64,000 nucleotides of DNA from Rhodopirellula sp. P2 (GTDB taxonomy: Bacteria; Planctomycetota; Planctomycetia; Pirellulales; Pirellulaceae). Below are positions 53,183 to 61,711 of this stretch, one piece after another (position 1 is the stretch's first letter; each line of letters begins with the position of its first letter). The notes below the pieces were generated by a model. It did no database searches. It saw nothing but the letters and a program-made list of their open reading frames with translations, and was not told the DNA's origin. The DNA lies in the NCBI RefSeq assembly GCF_028768465.1, contig NZ_CP118225.1, positions 4,755,001 to 4,819,000 of the forward strand. Direction: 5' to 3'. A program made the position numbers and the translations under genes.

Positions 53183-53428
53183 TCAAAACAGCAGCAGCAA
53201 AAAACCGCCGACGAAGGCTGCCAACACCACCCACACGGTGATGTGCCAAAGTGGTCTTCCCCCCGCCCAATTGGTTCGGGCGGTCGAATCCGGGAACTCG
53301 CGAGCCAGAAAGTCCTCGTAGTCGTCCTCGTCCCACTCGTCGGAATGCTCTTCGCCTTCGCTGGCATCCTCGTCGAATTCATCGTCGGCGCTCGCTTGCC
53401 AGGAATCATCGTCCCAGTGGTTCGTCAT
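53183..53428 (-). CDS. small acidic single-span membrane protein
   Basis: About 81 aa from ATG 53428. It starts MTNHWDDDSWQASADDEFDEDASEGEEHSDEWDEDDYEDFL, a strongly acidic stretch of about 45 residues. It ends in a single helix (PLWHITVWVVLAAFVGGFLLLLF) at the very C-terminus, giving a tail-anchored topology. No family is recognised. It is divergent from moaA with about 113 bp between the starts. Confidence 0.6.
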   Translation of the reverse strand: MTNHWDDDSWQASADDEFDEDASEGEEHSDEWDEDDYEDFLAREFPDSTARTNWAGGRPLWHITVWVVLAAFVGGFLLLLF

Positions 53429-53541
53429 GGAAGGTCGGTGTTTGGGGGGCGAATTCGCGTTCATCTGCGTTGGCGGCACCGGTCGCCGCTTCGCTCGTCT
53501 GTCGCATCGCATCATGGAGGCGGGGCGGTTACCCTACCAAC

Positions 53542-54552
53542 ATGACTGATCCCTTTGCATTGGTCGATCGCTTTGGTCGACGCCACGACAGCCTTCGCAT
53601 CAGTATCACGGATCGTTGCAACATCCGCTGTTTTTACTGCATGCCCGAACACGACGCGGAGTTTCTGCCCCGCAGCGGCGTGTTGACGTTCGAAGAAATC
53701 GAGCGATTGGCCGGGCTGATGGTCCAACGTTGCGGCGTGCGTGACATTCGGATCACAGGCGGAGAACCTCTGGTCCGGCGTGACTGCGTCGAATTGACTG
53801 CGATGCTGGCCCAAATCGATGGTTTGGAAGACCTGTCGATGACCACCAACGGAATGTTGCTTCGCGAGCACGCCGCTGATTTACGAGCCGCGGGATTGCA
53901 GCGCCTGAACATTTCACTGGACACACTCGACGAAGCCACCTTTGCCAAAATCACTCGTCGCCCCGGCGTGGACCGAGTCATTGCAGGAATCGATGCGGCC
54001 ATCGAGGCCGGATTTGAATCGATCAAGCTCAACGCGTTGGCCATTCGTGGGATCAGCGAATCAGAACTGGTTGGTTTGGTCCGTTTTGCGATCGGAAGAG
54101 GCGTCACCTTGCGTTTCATCGAGTTCATGCCGCTCGACAGCGACCGGGCTTGGCAATCGGCCGACGTGCTGTCCGGAGACGCGTGCCTGCAATTGCTGAG
54201 CGAAGCGTTTGGCGAAGTCACTCCCATGGGCCGTCAAAATCAGTCGGCCCCAGCGGAAACGTTCCGTCTTGCTTGTGATGGCCGCGAAGGCACGATCGGA
54301 ATCATCCGCTCCGTGACCCAGCCGTTTTGTGGGGATTGCAACCGTTTGCGATTGACCGCCGACGGTGGGCTGCGAAATTGTTTGTTCGCTCAAAGTGAGA
54401 CACCGCTGCGTGACGCCATGCGAAGCGGGTGCGACGACAACCATTTGATACAGAAGATCCAGCAATGTGTGAGCGAGAAACACGCCGCTCATGGCATTCA
54501 TTCGGATGATTTCCGGCCTCCCGATCGTGCCATGCATGCCATTGGTGGCTAG
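53542..54552 (+). CDS. moaA: GTP 3',8-cyclase MoaA
   Basis: 336 aa, ATG 53542. It is a radical-SAM enzyme of molybdenum cofactor synthesis that converts GTP to 3',8-cyclo-GTP. The first 4Fe-4S cluster is bound by CNIRCFYC (C26, C30, C33) in SITDRCNIRCFYCMP. ITGGEPLVRRD follows near 72 and TTNGMLL near 103. The second cluster is bound by CGDCNRLRLTADGGLRNC near 257-274. The sequence ends in the GG required for activity (AMHAIGG). All expected motifs are present. No other moa gene is in the window. It precedes the SpoIIM operon by 48 bp. Confidence 0.97.
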   Translation: MTDPFALVDRFGRRHDSLRISITDRCNIRCFYCMPEHDAEFLPRSGVLTFEEIERLAGLMVQRCGVRDIRITGGEPLVRRDCVELTAMLAQIDGLEDLSMTTNGMLLREHAADLRAAGLQRLNISLDTLDEATFAKITRRPGVDRVIAGIDAAIEAGFESIKLNALAIRGISESELVGLVRFAIGRGVTLRFIEFMPLDSDRAWQSADVLSGDACLQLLSEAFGEVTPMGRQNQSAPAETFRLACDGREGTIGIIRSVTQPFCGDCNRLRLTADGGLRNCLFAQSETPLRDAMRSGCDDNHLIQKIQQCVSEKHAAHGIHSDDFRPPDRAMHAIGG

Positions 54553-54600
54553 TTCGTTGTCCACCCCCGCGTTCCGAATTCGTTCGCTATAATCGCTCGC

Positions 54601-55704
54601 ATGAACATCGCCAATCTGCTCGACAAACGACGATCGAACTGGGGCGAATTGGAACGTCTTTGCGAGGCCATGGAAGTTCGAGGACGAACGGACAAGGCTG
54701 GGCCTCAATACAAAGGTGCCGCTGGCATCGTTCGTTTTGCAACGCTGTATCGCGGTGCCTGTGCGGACTTGGCACTTGCCGATGCGTACCAATTGCCTCC
54801 CGCCACGGTGACTTACCTGCACCGGCTCGTCGCGCGCTCACACAATCAGCTCTATCGGGCGGGCAAATTCGAACCCACCGGTTGGTTCGACATGATTTTT
54901 CGTGTCGCGCCACGCGAGATTTATGGCGATGCTTGCGTCCGCGTCGCCACCATCGTGTTCTTCGGTTTGTTCGCGCTGTCGATGTACCTGGGCTACCAAC
55001 AAACCCTGTTCCCTGATTTTGCCAACGTCGTTGTCGGCGAGGCGGGCCTGGAACAGATGGAAGAGATGTACGAAATGGAACTGGTCGGCAGTCTCGACCA
55101 CTACATCAGCATGTCCAGCTTCTACATCATGCACAACACTGGGATTGGGCTGAAGTGTTTCGCCTATGGAATCCTGATCGTGCCGTGTCTTTACATCTTG
55201 TCCAGCAACGCGGTGACACTGGGAACCGTGTTTGGCTACATGGCTCGCGAGGACGTCGCCAGTCGCGACAACTTCTTCGAGTTTGTCACCGCCCACGGTC
55301 CCTTTGAATTGACCGCGATCGCCTTGTCCGCCGCCGCGGGACTGCGTTTGGGGATGGGGCTGTTCGCCACCGGAGGCTTGAGCCGAATCGACTCGGTTCG
55401 ACGGTCCGCGGTACGCGCCGTTCCAGTCATCTCCGCCGCAGCCGTGTTGTTTGTGCTCGCCGCCTTCACCGAAGGTTTCATCTCCCCCAGTCCACTGGCA
55501 TACACCTTCAAAGCGGGGTGGTCGGTGATGTCTTCCAGCATGATCAGTTTCTACTTCGTCGTCCTCGGCTTTCCCGGCAATCGCCAACATCGAACCGGCG
55601 GACGTCCCATCGACACCATCTGGGATGACGAGTCGACCGAGACATCCGAATCCAACACGCTAGCCAACCTCAGTGGCGGGAGCTCGAGCGTCCGTGCAGC
55701 TTGA
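54601..55704 (+). CDS. SpoIIM-family integral membrane protein
   Basis: 367 aa. The Stage II sporulation M-like pattern is seen: an N-terminal helical part (RRSNWGELERLCEAM, IVRFATLYRGACADLALADAYQLPPATVTYLHRLVARSHNQLY), then five to six membrane helices (VATIVFFGLFALSMYLGY, CFAYGILIVPCLYILSSNAVTLGTVFGYM, HGPFELTAIALSAAAGLRLGMGLF, VPVISAAAVLFVLAAFTEGFISP). In Planctomycetes it heads an operon with DUF4129, DUF4350 and MoxR genes, as here. The molecular role outside sporulation is not known. A TATAATCG string (54589-54596) lies just before the start. Confidence 0.9.
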   Translation: MNIANLLDKRRSNWGELERLCEAMEVRGRTDKAGPQYKGAAGIVRFATLYRGACADLALADAYQLPPATVTYLHRLVARSHNQLYRAGKFEPTGWFDMIFRVAPREIYGDACVRVATIVFFGLFALSMYLGYQQTLFPDFANVVVGEAGLEQMEEMYEMELVGSLDHYISMSSFYIMHNTGIGLKCFAYGILIVPCLYILSSNAVTLGTVFGYMAREDVASRDNFFEFVTAHGPFELTAIALSAAAGLRLGMGLFATGGLSRIDSVRRSAVRAVPVISAAAVLFVLAAFTEGFISPSPLAYTFKAGWSVMSSSMISFYFVVLGFPGNRQHRTGGRPIDTIWDDESTETSESNTLANLSGGSSSVRAA

Positions 55705-56770
55705 TCGCACTCACATCGCTATCCGAGTCCGATCACTATCGGAAATCGGTGACCTGGCTCTGTTGATGCTTCGCCGCTATCCGGTTGCGGTCACGCGAGC
55801 CTTTTTCGCCGGCGCCGCTCCTTGGATGGTGATCAACGCGATCCTGCTGTCCTTCTTGCCGATGCGAATCGCCGCGGACGAGTTCTTCACGGACGACTCC
55901 CTGTCCGATTTGATTCGCTACGCCAGTTGGATGAGCGTTCTGGTTGTCCTTCAAACGCCCTTGGCCGGAGCGTTTTCAACGTTCTATCTGGGCCAAGCCG
56001 TCTTCGAACAAAAACCGACGTTGCGACACACCTTTGCCGAAGTCTGGAAGCTCCGCTGGCCGCTGCTTTGGATCCTCGGTGTCAAACGGCTGGCGATCCC
56101 CACCACATTGCTGCTGGTTTTCCGAATTGGCACCGACTCAGACATCTTTCTCGATTTCATCTTGCCGTGGCTGATCGTCATCCTGGCGGCCATCATCCGC
56201 AGCAATCGTCCCTTTGTGCCCGAGATGATTGTGCTGGAGCGTTGCCCGCTTCGTTCGCGATCGTCCAACGTGATCACGCTGGCGCGACGCTCCAAAGGGC
56301 TTCATGGACCGATGTCCAGCGAACTGGGTGGCCGATTCCTCACCGTGGCTGGCACGTCTCTGGTTTTGACTTGCTCGGTCTACTATTCGATGATCTGGGT
56401 GCGCGGGATCGCCACCTCCAATTGGTCGACCGATTTCATCGCGATGGTCGTGTTCCTGCCGTTGGCATTGTGGATCATCGCGGCCTTCACCGTCGTGGTT
56501 CGCTTGCTCGGCTACTTGGACGCTCGCATCCGACTGGAGGGCTGGGAAGTGGAACTGGCGATCCGAGCCGAAGCCATTCGCCAATTCGGTGAAGATGCCA
56601 TGACTGGACAATCGAGCTCCCCGCGTCAACGACTTCCCCGGACCGGATCTCGTCGCAAACGCCCCACCGACACGCCCCTCCCCAACCACGAGGCCGAAGA
56701 AGCCATCCTGGTCCCAGATTCCGATTCGGACGTGCAAACGACTCCGCCTGAAATCGAGGTCCGCCCATGA
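55694..56770 (+). CDS. multi-span membrane protein of the SpoIIM-MoxR operon
   Basis: About 358 aa from GTG 55694, which overlaps the SpoIIM stop by 11 nt. Six or so membrane helices are seen (VTRAFFAGAAPWMVINAILL, LIRYASWMSVLVVLQTPLAGAF, LLWILGVKRLAIPTTLLLVF, ILPWLIVILAAI, FLTVAGTSLVLTCSVYYSM, DFIAMVVFLPLALWIIAAFTVVVRLLGY), with a hydrophilic Arg/Pro-rich tail. The family is not recognised by a motif. Its position between SpoIIM and DUF4129 is the standard one for this operon in Planctomycetes. Its stop overlaps the next start (ATGA). Confidence 0.78.
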   Translation: MQLDRTHIAIRVRSLSEIGDLALLMLRRYPVAVTRAFFAGAAPWMVINAILLSFLPMRIAADEFFTDDSLSDLIRYASWMSVLVVLQTPLAGAFSTFYLGQAVFEQKPTLRHTFAEVWKLRWPLLWILGVKRLAIPTTLLLVFRIGTDSDIFLDFILPWLIVILAAIIRSNRPFVPEMIVLERCPLRSRSSNVITLARRSKGLHGPMSSELGGRFLTVAGTSLVLTCSVYYSMIWVRGIATSNWSTDFIAMVVFLPLALWIIAAFTVVVRLLGYLDARIRLEGWEVELAIRAEAIRQFGEDAMTGQSSSPRQRLPRTGSRRKRPTDTPLPNHEAEEAILVPDSDSDVQTTPPEIEVRP

Positions 56771-57651
56771 ACGACCTCTCCCCTGCCCTGACAAATCCAG
56801 GATGCCTTGGCCAACGCCACCGTTCGCAGCTGGGTTCTTTTTGTTCCCGACGAGCCCTGTGGTTCAGCTGCGTCTTGCCCTGCGTGTTCATCGGTGTTTC
56901 CGCGTCAGCCTTGGCAGCAGAATCGCCCCCCGATGCAGCGCGGGTCTCGCCCGTCAGTGACTCGGTTTGGTACGACGAAGACACTGGCGACCTGGTTCCC
57001 GTCGAAGTTCAAGACAAACAAACCGACACGGAAAATCGCGGCAGTCGTTGGACCGCCGTGACATCCAACAAGTCCACCGCAGCAACCCCCGCTCCTGCAA
57101 CCACCACCGGTTTTCCGTTTGCCCAGTTGTTTGGCTGGTTGATGTTGGGTTTCCTGCTGGTGGGATTGGTCTCGTTGTTGGCATGGGTATTCGCCAACAG
57201 TGACTTTGACTTCAGCCATGGAAACGTCGAGCAATCGCTTCTCGAAGGAGACCGCGTTGATCGACAAACCCGTCAACGCATGGAACATTTGCCCGAGGCA
57301 TTGCGAGACACGACGGTCAACCCGCGTTCCGAAGCCGAACGGTTGATGCGGGAGGGCCAGTTCAACGAAGCCATCATCTACCTTTATGGGCACCAACTGT
57401 TGCTGCTCGACCGAGTCCACTGGTTGCGGTTGGCTCGAGGCAAAACGAACAGCCGCTACGTTCGCGAAACCAAACGCTCTCACCCCAACTCGGGAACTCG
57501 ATTGCAGCAAACCGTTGCCGCTTTTGAACGCGCCTACTTTGGCCGGCACGAATTGTCGCCATCCGAATTTGAACGACTGTGGCAACTCAACGCGACGCTG
57601 GAACAAGAGATCCAATCCGCCGACTCCGTTCGACAACCGGGGGCAGCATGA
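56767..57651 (+). CDS. DUF4129 membrane protein
   Basis: 294 aa, ATG 56767 in an ATGA overlap with the gene before. A signal-like helix near 35-55 (FSCVLPCVFIGVSASALAAE) is followed by a loop. A membrane helix lies at about 121-142 (FGWLMLGFLLVGLVSLLAWVF). The C-terminal DUF4129 domain is RSEAERLMREGQFNEAIIYLYGHQLLLLDRVHWLRLARGKTNSRYVRETKR...TVAAFERAYFGRHELSPSEFERLW (about 191-281). DUF4129 is often fused to or linked with transglutaminase-like and MoxR genes and is thought to be part of an envelope assembly or chaperone complex. Confidence 0.88.
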   Translation: MNDLSPALTNPGCLGQRHRSQLGSFCSRRALWFSCVLPCVFIGVSASALAAESPPDAARVSPVSDSVWYDEDTGDLVPVEVQDKQTDTENRGSRWTAVTSNKSTAATPAPATTTGFPFAQLFGWLMLGFLLVGLVSLLAWVFANSDFDFSHGNVEQSLLEGDRVDRQTRQRMEHLPEALRDTTVNPRSEAERLMREGQFNEAIIYLYGHQLLLLDRVHWLRLARGKTNSRYVRETKRSHPNSGTRLQQTVAAFERAYFGRHELSPSEFERLWQLNATLEQEIQSADSVRQPGAA

Positions 57652-59300
57652 ACGTCGCCTCCCTGACCGCCCGTCAGAAATACCGCGAGTCCGCGCCACA
57701 AGCTGGCCGCAGGTCGACTTGTCGACTGGCCTTCGGGTTGCTGGTGCTGTGCACCCTGCTGTTGTCCGGATGCAGCCGATTGGACACGACCTACGGAAAA
57801 ACCGACGGGGCGAAAGGCAAACAAAGTCTCAACGGCTTCGGTGCTCTGCGAGAAACACTCACGCGGGAATTGACTCCAGCCGAACGCTCGGAACTGGGGG
57901 ACGACTGGCAAGACGCCGAACTGCGAGCTCGCAACCTGACTCGATTGTCCTCTCGGGCCAATCAACACGACGCCATCGTTTGGATCCCGACCGCTTGGCC
58001 ACCCGCCAACCCAGTCGAAGTCGCTGACTGGATGACGAAGTGGCTTCGAAACGGCAACCGCACAATCGTCTATGTCGTCCCCGACGAAGGCAGCACGGAA
58101 GCCTACTGGCGAGAGGCCTCGCAGGTCGCCCCTCCTGAACAACGACTGGAATACCGCCGCCGATCGGCTCAACAGATCAATTTGCGTTTGCTCCAAGATG
58201 CGCAGCGCGATGACGTGACAGTCGGAAAACTGTTCACCGCTCGTGGTCTGCCCGCGCGGCAAACCATCGATGACCGCCGGATCGTCTCCTATGACCTGCA
58301 CCCCTTTGACCCCGCACGCAACCCGGTCGTGGGCACCACCACTCCAACCGTTCAACCGACGGCTGCAGTCGAGGAAGACAATTCTGCCAATGACGCCTCT
58401 ATCAACGACGAAACGGCGGGCGTCCCAGCAGAACTCATCGAAACGGAACCAGGCCAATCCGAACTCGACCAACTCTTCTCGGACGAAGACTCCGCCGACC
58501 GGGACGAAGCGACCGACCCGCATCAGACCGTCGAGGATGATCCGACGGATTCAACCGAGAACGACCGTCCGTCGCTCTCGTTCGAACCGCTCGACAAGGC
58601 CGAGGACGTCACGATCTTGGCCCGAGTCACGCACCCCAAGTGGAAAGATTCGCGAATCCTGGTTGTCGCCGGCGGAGGCTTGCTCACGAATTTCGCGATG
58701 ACGGATCAACCCGCGTTGGAAATGGCCGCTCGTCTTCGCCACGAAATCCTATCGACCGCTAAGGTCGGGGCGGACGAACGCGTAAGCCTGGGTTTCTTGT
58801 CGACCGATGACATGTGGGTTCCCATTTCAGACGCTGAACCAGGCGCCCCTTCCCAAACCGGGATGGAAATGCTGACGACCTGGCCGATCAGTCTGATCAC
58901 CCTTCACGCGTTGTTCCTGGGGGTGGTGATGTGCCTGATGCTGTTGCCCACCTTCGGCCGCGCCCGGCAGGTTGTCTATCATCGTTCCACCCACTTCGGC
59001 AACCACCTCACGGCGATGGCTGTTTTGATGCGTCGCGCCGGTGGGATGGACTTTGCCAAAGAAAAGATCAACCATTACATGCGAGTCGTTCGCGGCGAAC
59101 CCGAGTTGTTTGTGGTTGCGAAGCAGACGCCCCCTGCCGCCCCCCAGCCACCCACGCCTGATCCCCAAACCACGAACGAGTTGTCCCCATCGGACACATC
59201 CTCGGAATCTGATTTGATCGAGGCCGAAGCCCTCGCAGACCCTGTTGCACCGTCACTTGACCCGCCAAGTCCTCACGAGCCCGTTGAGAAGTCGCCTTGA
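57648..59300 (+). CDS. DUF4350-like lipoprotein
   Basis: About 550 aa from ATG 57648 (ATGA overlap). A lipoprotein signal ends LLLSGC with Cys near residue 42. A DUF4350-type region follows: KGKQSLNGFGALRETLTREL (NGxxALxxLL pattern) near 56, DAIVWIPTAWPPANPVEVADWMTKWLRNGNRTIVYVVPD (about 106-145), and later ILVVAGGGLLTNFAMTDQPALEMAARLRHEIL. An acidic low-complexity insert separates the two parts. A helix near residue 415 (ITLHALFLGVVMCLMLLPTFG) crosses the membrane. It is a periplasm-facing partner in the MoxR operon; the biochemical role is unknown. Confidence 0.85.
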   Translation: MNVASLTARQKYRESAPQAGRRSTCRLAFGLLVLCTLLLSGCSRLDTTYGKTDGAKGKQSLNGFGALRETLTRELTPAERSELGDDWQDAELRARNLTRLSSRANQHDAIVWIPTAWPPANPVEVADWMTKWLRNGNRTIVYVVPDEGSTEAYWREASQVAPPEQRLEYRRRSAQQINLRLLQDAQRDDVTVGKLFTARGLPARQTIDDRRIVSYDLHPFDPARNPVVGTTTPTVQPTAAVEEDNSANDASINDETAGVPAELIETEPGQSELDQLFSDEDSADRDEATDPHQTVEDDPTDSTENDRPSLSFEPLDKAEDVTILARVTHPKWKDSRILVVAGGGLLTNFAMTDQPALEMAARLRHEILSTAKVGADERVSLGFLSTDDMWVPISDAEPGAPSQTGMEMLTTWPISLITLHALFLGVVMCLMLLPTFGRARQVVYHRSTHFGNHLTAMAVLMRRAGGMDFAKEKINHYMRVVRGEPELFVVAKQTPPAAPQPPTPDPQTTNELSPSDTSSESDLIEAEALADPVAPSLDPPSPHEPVEKSP

Positions 59301-60385
59301 ACGATCCTTCCTTGCCGCCCATCTTGCCCGCAGACAACTCCGGTCCCGAGATCCCTGCCGCCAACGACGCCGCGTCCGCCCAACTCGGTGCCGCTTCAGC
59401 GGCGCCGGAATCACCACCGATCTCACCCGAATTTGCCAAGATCAAGCAGCTCTTTGAGTTGATCCAGGCCGAAGTCGGCAAGCTGTACGTCGGGCAAGAC
59501 GAGCTGGTGCTGGGCACGTTGACCGCGTTGTTCTCCGGGGGCCACGTGTTGATCGAATCCGTGCCCGGCTTGGGCAAAACGCTGTTCGTCCGGACGCTCG
59601 GTCGAATTCTCGGGTGCGAGTTTGGACGCATCCAGTTCACCGCCGATCTGATGCCTTCGGACATCACCGGGGCTCCCATCTTCGACATGCAGAAGAGCGA
59701 GTTTCGTTTTCGCGCTGGTCCTGTCTTCACGCAGTTGCTGTTGGCCGATGAAATCAACCGCTCGCCTGCCAAGACTCACGCGGCGTTGCTTGAGATCATG
59801 CAGGAGTACCGGGTCACGATTGATGGAACCAGCCACCCGGTGCCGAAACCGTTCCTCGTTTTGGCGACGCAAAACCCTCTGGAAAGTGAAGGCACGTACA
59901 ACCTGCCCGAAGCCCAACTCGATCGTTTCATGTTCAAGTTGATGGTCGATTACCCCTCGGCCACCGAAGAAGCCGAAATTTTGAAAATGCATTCGCTGCA
60001 AGTCGACTTTGGGCAGCGATTGGAGGAGGAGATCCAACCGATCACCAACCCCGAAATCGTTCAAAAGGTCATCGCGACGTGCAGCCAAGTTCGGGTCGAA
60101 GATCGTTTGGTCGAATACATCAACTCGCTGATTCGCTCGACGCGGACCTGGCCAGCCTTTCACATCGGTGCGTCGCCACGAGCCGGAATTGCACTGATGC
60201 AATCTGCTCGAACGATCGCCGCCTTCGCCGGCCGAGATTTCGCGGTGCCAGACGACGTGATCGAGATCATTTTGCCCGTTTTACGGCACCGAGTCTCGTT
60301 GACCGCGGAGGCCGAAATTGAGGGTCGCAGCGTTGATGAGGAATTGCGGGCCATGATTCGGGGAATCGAAGTCCCTCGGAACTGA
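59297..60385 (+). CDS. MoxR-family AAA+ ATPase
   Basis: 362 aa from TTG 59297 in a TTGA overlap with the upstream stop. AAA+ motifs: ESVPGLGKT (Walker A, near 92), LLLADEINRSPAKTHAALLEIMQEY (Walker B with sensor region, near 150-174), VLATQNPLESEGTYNLPEAQLDRFMFK (sensor 1, near 192-218), and the C-terminal lid ending HRVSLTAEAEIEGRS. The N-terminal 55 residues are Pro/Ala-rich. MoxR ATPases act as chaperones, usually with a DUF58/VWA protein encoded next to them; here no DUF58 gene follows, as the next element is a tRNA gene 97 bp on. Confidence 0.95.
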   Translation: MNDPSLPPILPADNSGPEIPAANDAASAQLGAASAAPESPPISPEFAKIKQLFELIQAEVGKLYVGQDELVLGTLTALFSGGHVLIESVPGLGKTLFVRTLGRILGCEFGRIQFTADLMPSDITGAPIFDMQKSEFRFRAGPVFTQLLLADEINRSPAKTHAALLEIMQEYRVTIDGTSHPVPKPFLVLATQNPLESEGTYNLPEAQLDRFMFKLMVDYPSATEEAEILKMHSLQVDFGQRLEEEIQPITNPEIVQKVIATCSQVRVEDRLVEYINSLIRSTRTWPAFHIGASPRAGIALMQSARTIAAFAGRDFAVPDDVIEIILPVLRHRVSLTAEAEIEGRSVDEELRAMIRGIEVPRN

Positions 60386-60482
60386 AAGTTGGCCATTCCC
60401 CCTTGCGAGAAATCCAGCCAGCCGATATTTTCACGCCCACGCGAGCGACGCGAAAGCGATTCGCCGCTCAACAATTCATGCC

Positions 60483-60556
<74 letters not shown>

Positions 60557-60572
60557 CTCAAGAAGCCGTGTT

Positions 60573-60600
60573 CAGCCATCCGCTGACGCGGCTTTTTTTG
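60573..60600 (+). terminator. terminator after tRNA-Arg
   Basis: AGCCGTGTTCAGCCATCCGCTGACGCGGCT contains the paired ends AGCCG(TG)/CGCGGCT and is followed by seven T (60593-60599), 16 bp after the tRNA. This is the layout of an intrinsic terminator. Confidence 0.6.
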
Positions 60601-60626
60601 TGCGCCTGCACCATCCGCCGAACAAC

Positions 60627-61041
60627 AACCGCGGAGCGGTGGCATCCGCCTGCCTTGGGTTTCAACCCAAGGTGAACGCCATCAACAACACGGAACAAGC
60701 CGCGGAGCGGCGACAGCGAAGCCTCGCAAAGAGGGGGTTGCTTGGTTGCTGCCACCCCGCCTGTCGTCGCTCCGCGACTGGTTGGTTTGGTTCGGCTTCC
60801 CGGGACCTTGGGTTGAAACCCAAGGCTCATCGGCTGCCGTCACTCCGTGACTGTTGAACGTGCACCTTGCCCGGTCGAACGCCGGGGTGATGAATGCGGT
60901 CACCATGGTGGCTCGGTCAGGAAGGTGGCTGGCATCATCCGGCATCATCCGCCGAGCAAGAACCGCGGAGCGGTGGAATCTGTCAGCCTTGGGTTTCAAC
61001 CCAAGGTTGGCGAGATCAACAACCCAAACAAGCCGCGGAGG
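60627..61041. repeat. three copies of an 80-90 bp CGCGGAGCGG / CCTTGGGTTT repeat
   Basis: Direct copies at 60627-60710 and 60961-61041 share AACCGCGGAGCGGTGG, GCCTTGGGTTTCAACCCAAGG and AACAAGCCGCGGAG. An inverted copy lies at about 60763-60855 (CTCCGCGACTGGTTGG ... CCTTGGGTTGAAACCCAAGG). CCTTGGGTTTCAACCCAAGG is a perfect 20-bp palindrome. No gene is supported in 60600-61048. Confidence 0.75.
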
Positions 61042-61048
61042 GTTCGTT

Positions 61049-61711
61049 TCACAGCTCGATGATTTCATTGTCGGCGACCAACCAGGTTCGGTCCCCGTTC
61101 TGGGGCTGCACGACGTGGGTTCCGGTGAACTCGCCGATGGCTGGAAAGACGAGACAGCCGGACGAATACCAGAAGCACGGCAGCTTCCCAAATGATTCGC
61201 GTCCCGAGCCGATTCGAATCGCTGGGTGCAAATGACCGCAAAGCAACAGGGCGGCTCCGTCGGGCACTGAGCCAGGATGGTGCGAAAGCGCCAGTTGCCC
61301 CATTCGTTCTCCTTCTGCGACTGTTCGAATCGGCCATTCGAGGGGCAAATTCCCGACGTGTGCGTCGTGGTTGCCTTCGACCAGCAGGAACTCCACGGAT
61401 GGGTGCTCAGCAAAAAACGATTCGACGGCGGCGACGGTCTCGGTCGTGAGCGATGATCTCGCGTGGAACAGGTCCCCGAGAATCACCAAGCGAGACGCAT
61501 TTGTATCGACCAACAATCGTGAGATTGTTTGGAGCGTCCCACCACTGCTTCCCAGTGGCACCGGAAACCCATGTCGGCGAAACGTGGCATCCTTTCCCAA
61601 ATGCGGGTCGGCGACAAACAGCGTGTCTTGCGCCGGGCAAAACGCTGCCCGCGCAGCGAAGAGTTGCCATTCGGTCCCGGCCAGAGTCGTGCATACGGAG
61701 CCCGACGTCAC
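61049..61711 (-). CDS. pdeM: ligase-associated DNA damage response metallophosphoesterase PdeM
   Basis: 220 aa. Calcineurin-type motifs in order: FVADPHLGKDATFRRHG (D-x-H, near 33), VILGDLFHARSS (G-D-x-x-x, near 74), LVEGNHDAHVG (GNHD, near 109), and LLCGHLHPAIRIG (G-H-x-H, near 153). The L-G-K and F-R-R-x-G-x-x-x-P pattern after the first motif is typical of the PdeM group. It starts within the last 4 nt of the upstream Lhr-type helicase gene, the usual order in the ligase-associated operon (helicase, ligase, exonuclease, PdeM), although the ligase and exonuclease genes are not between them here. Confidence 0.9.
   Translation of the reverse strand: MTSGSVCTTLAGTEWQLFAARAAFCPAQDTLFVADPHLGKDATFRRHGFPVPLGSSGGTLQTISRLLVDTNASRLVILGDLFHARSSLTTETVAAVESFFAEHPSVEFLLVEGNHDAHVGNLPLEWPIRTVAEGERMGQLALSHHPGSVPDGAALLLCGHLHPAIRIGSGRESFGKLPCFWYSSGCLVFPAIGEFTGTHVVQPQNGDRTWLVADNEIIEL

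Noticed and set aside
53251-53541. Longer upstream start for moaA
   Set aside because: The extension is Arg/Pro-rich, antisense to a small gene, and absent from the family; ATG 53542 gives the normal length.
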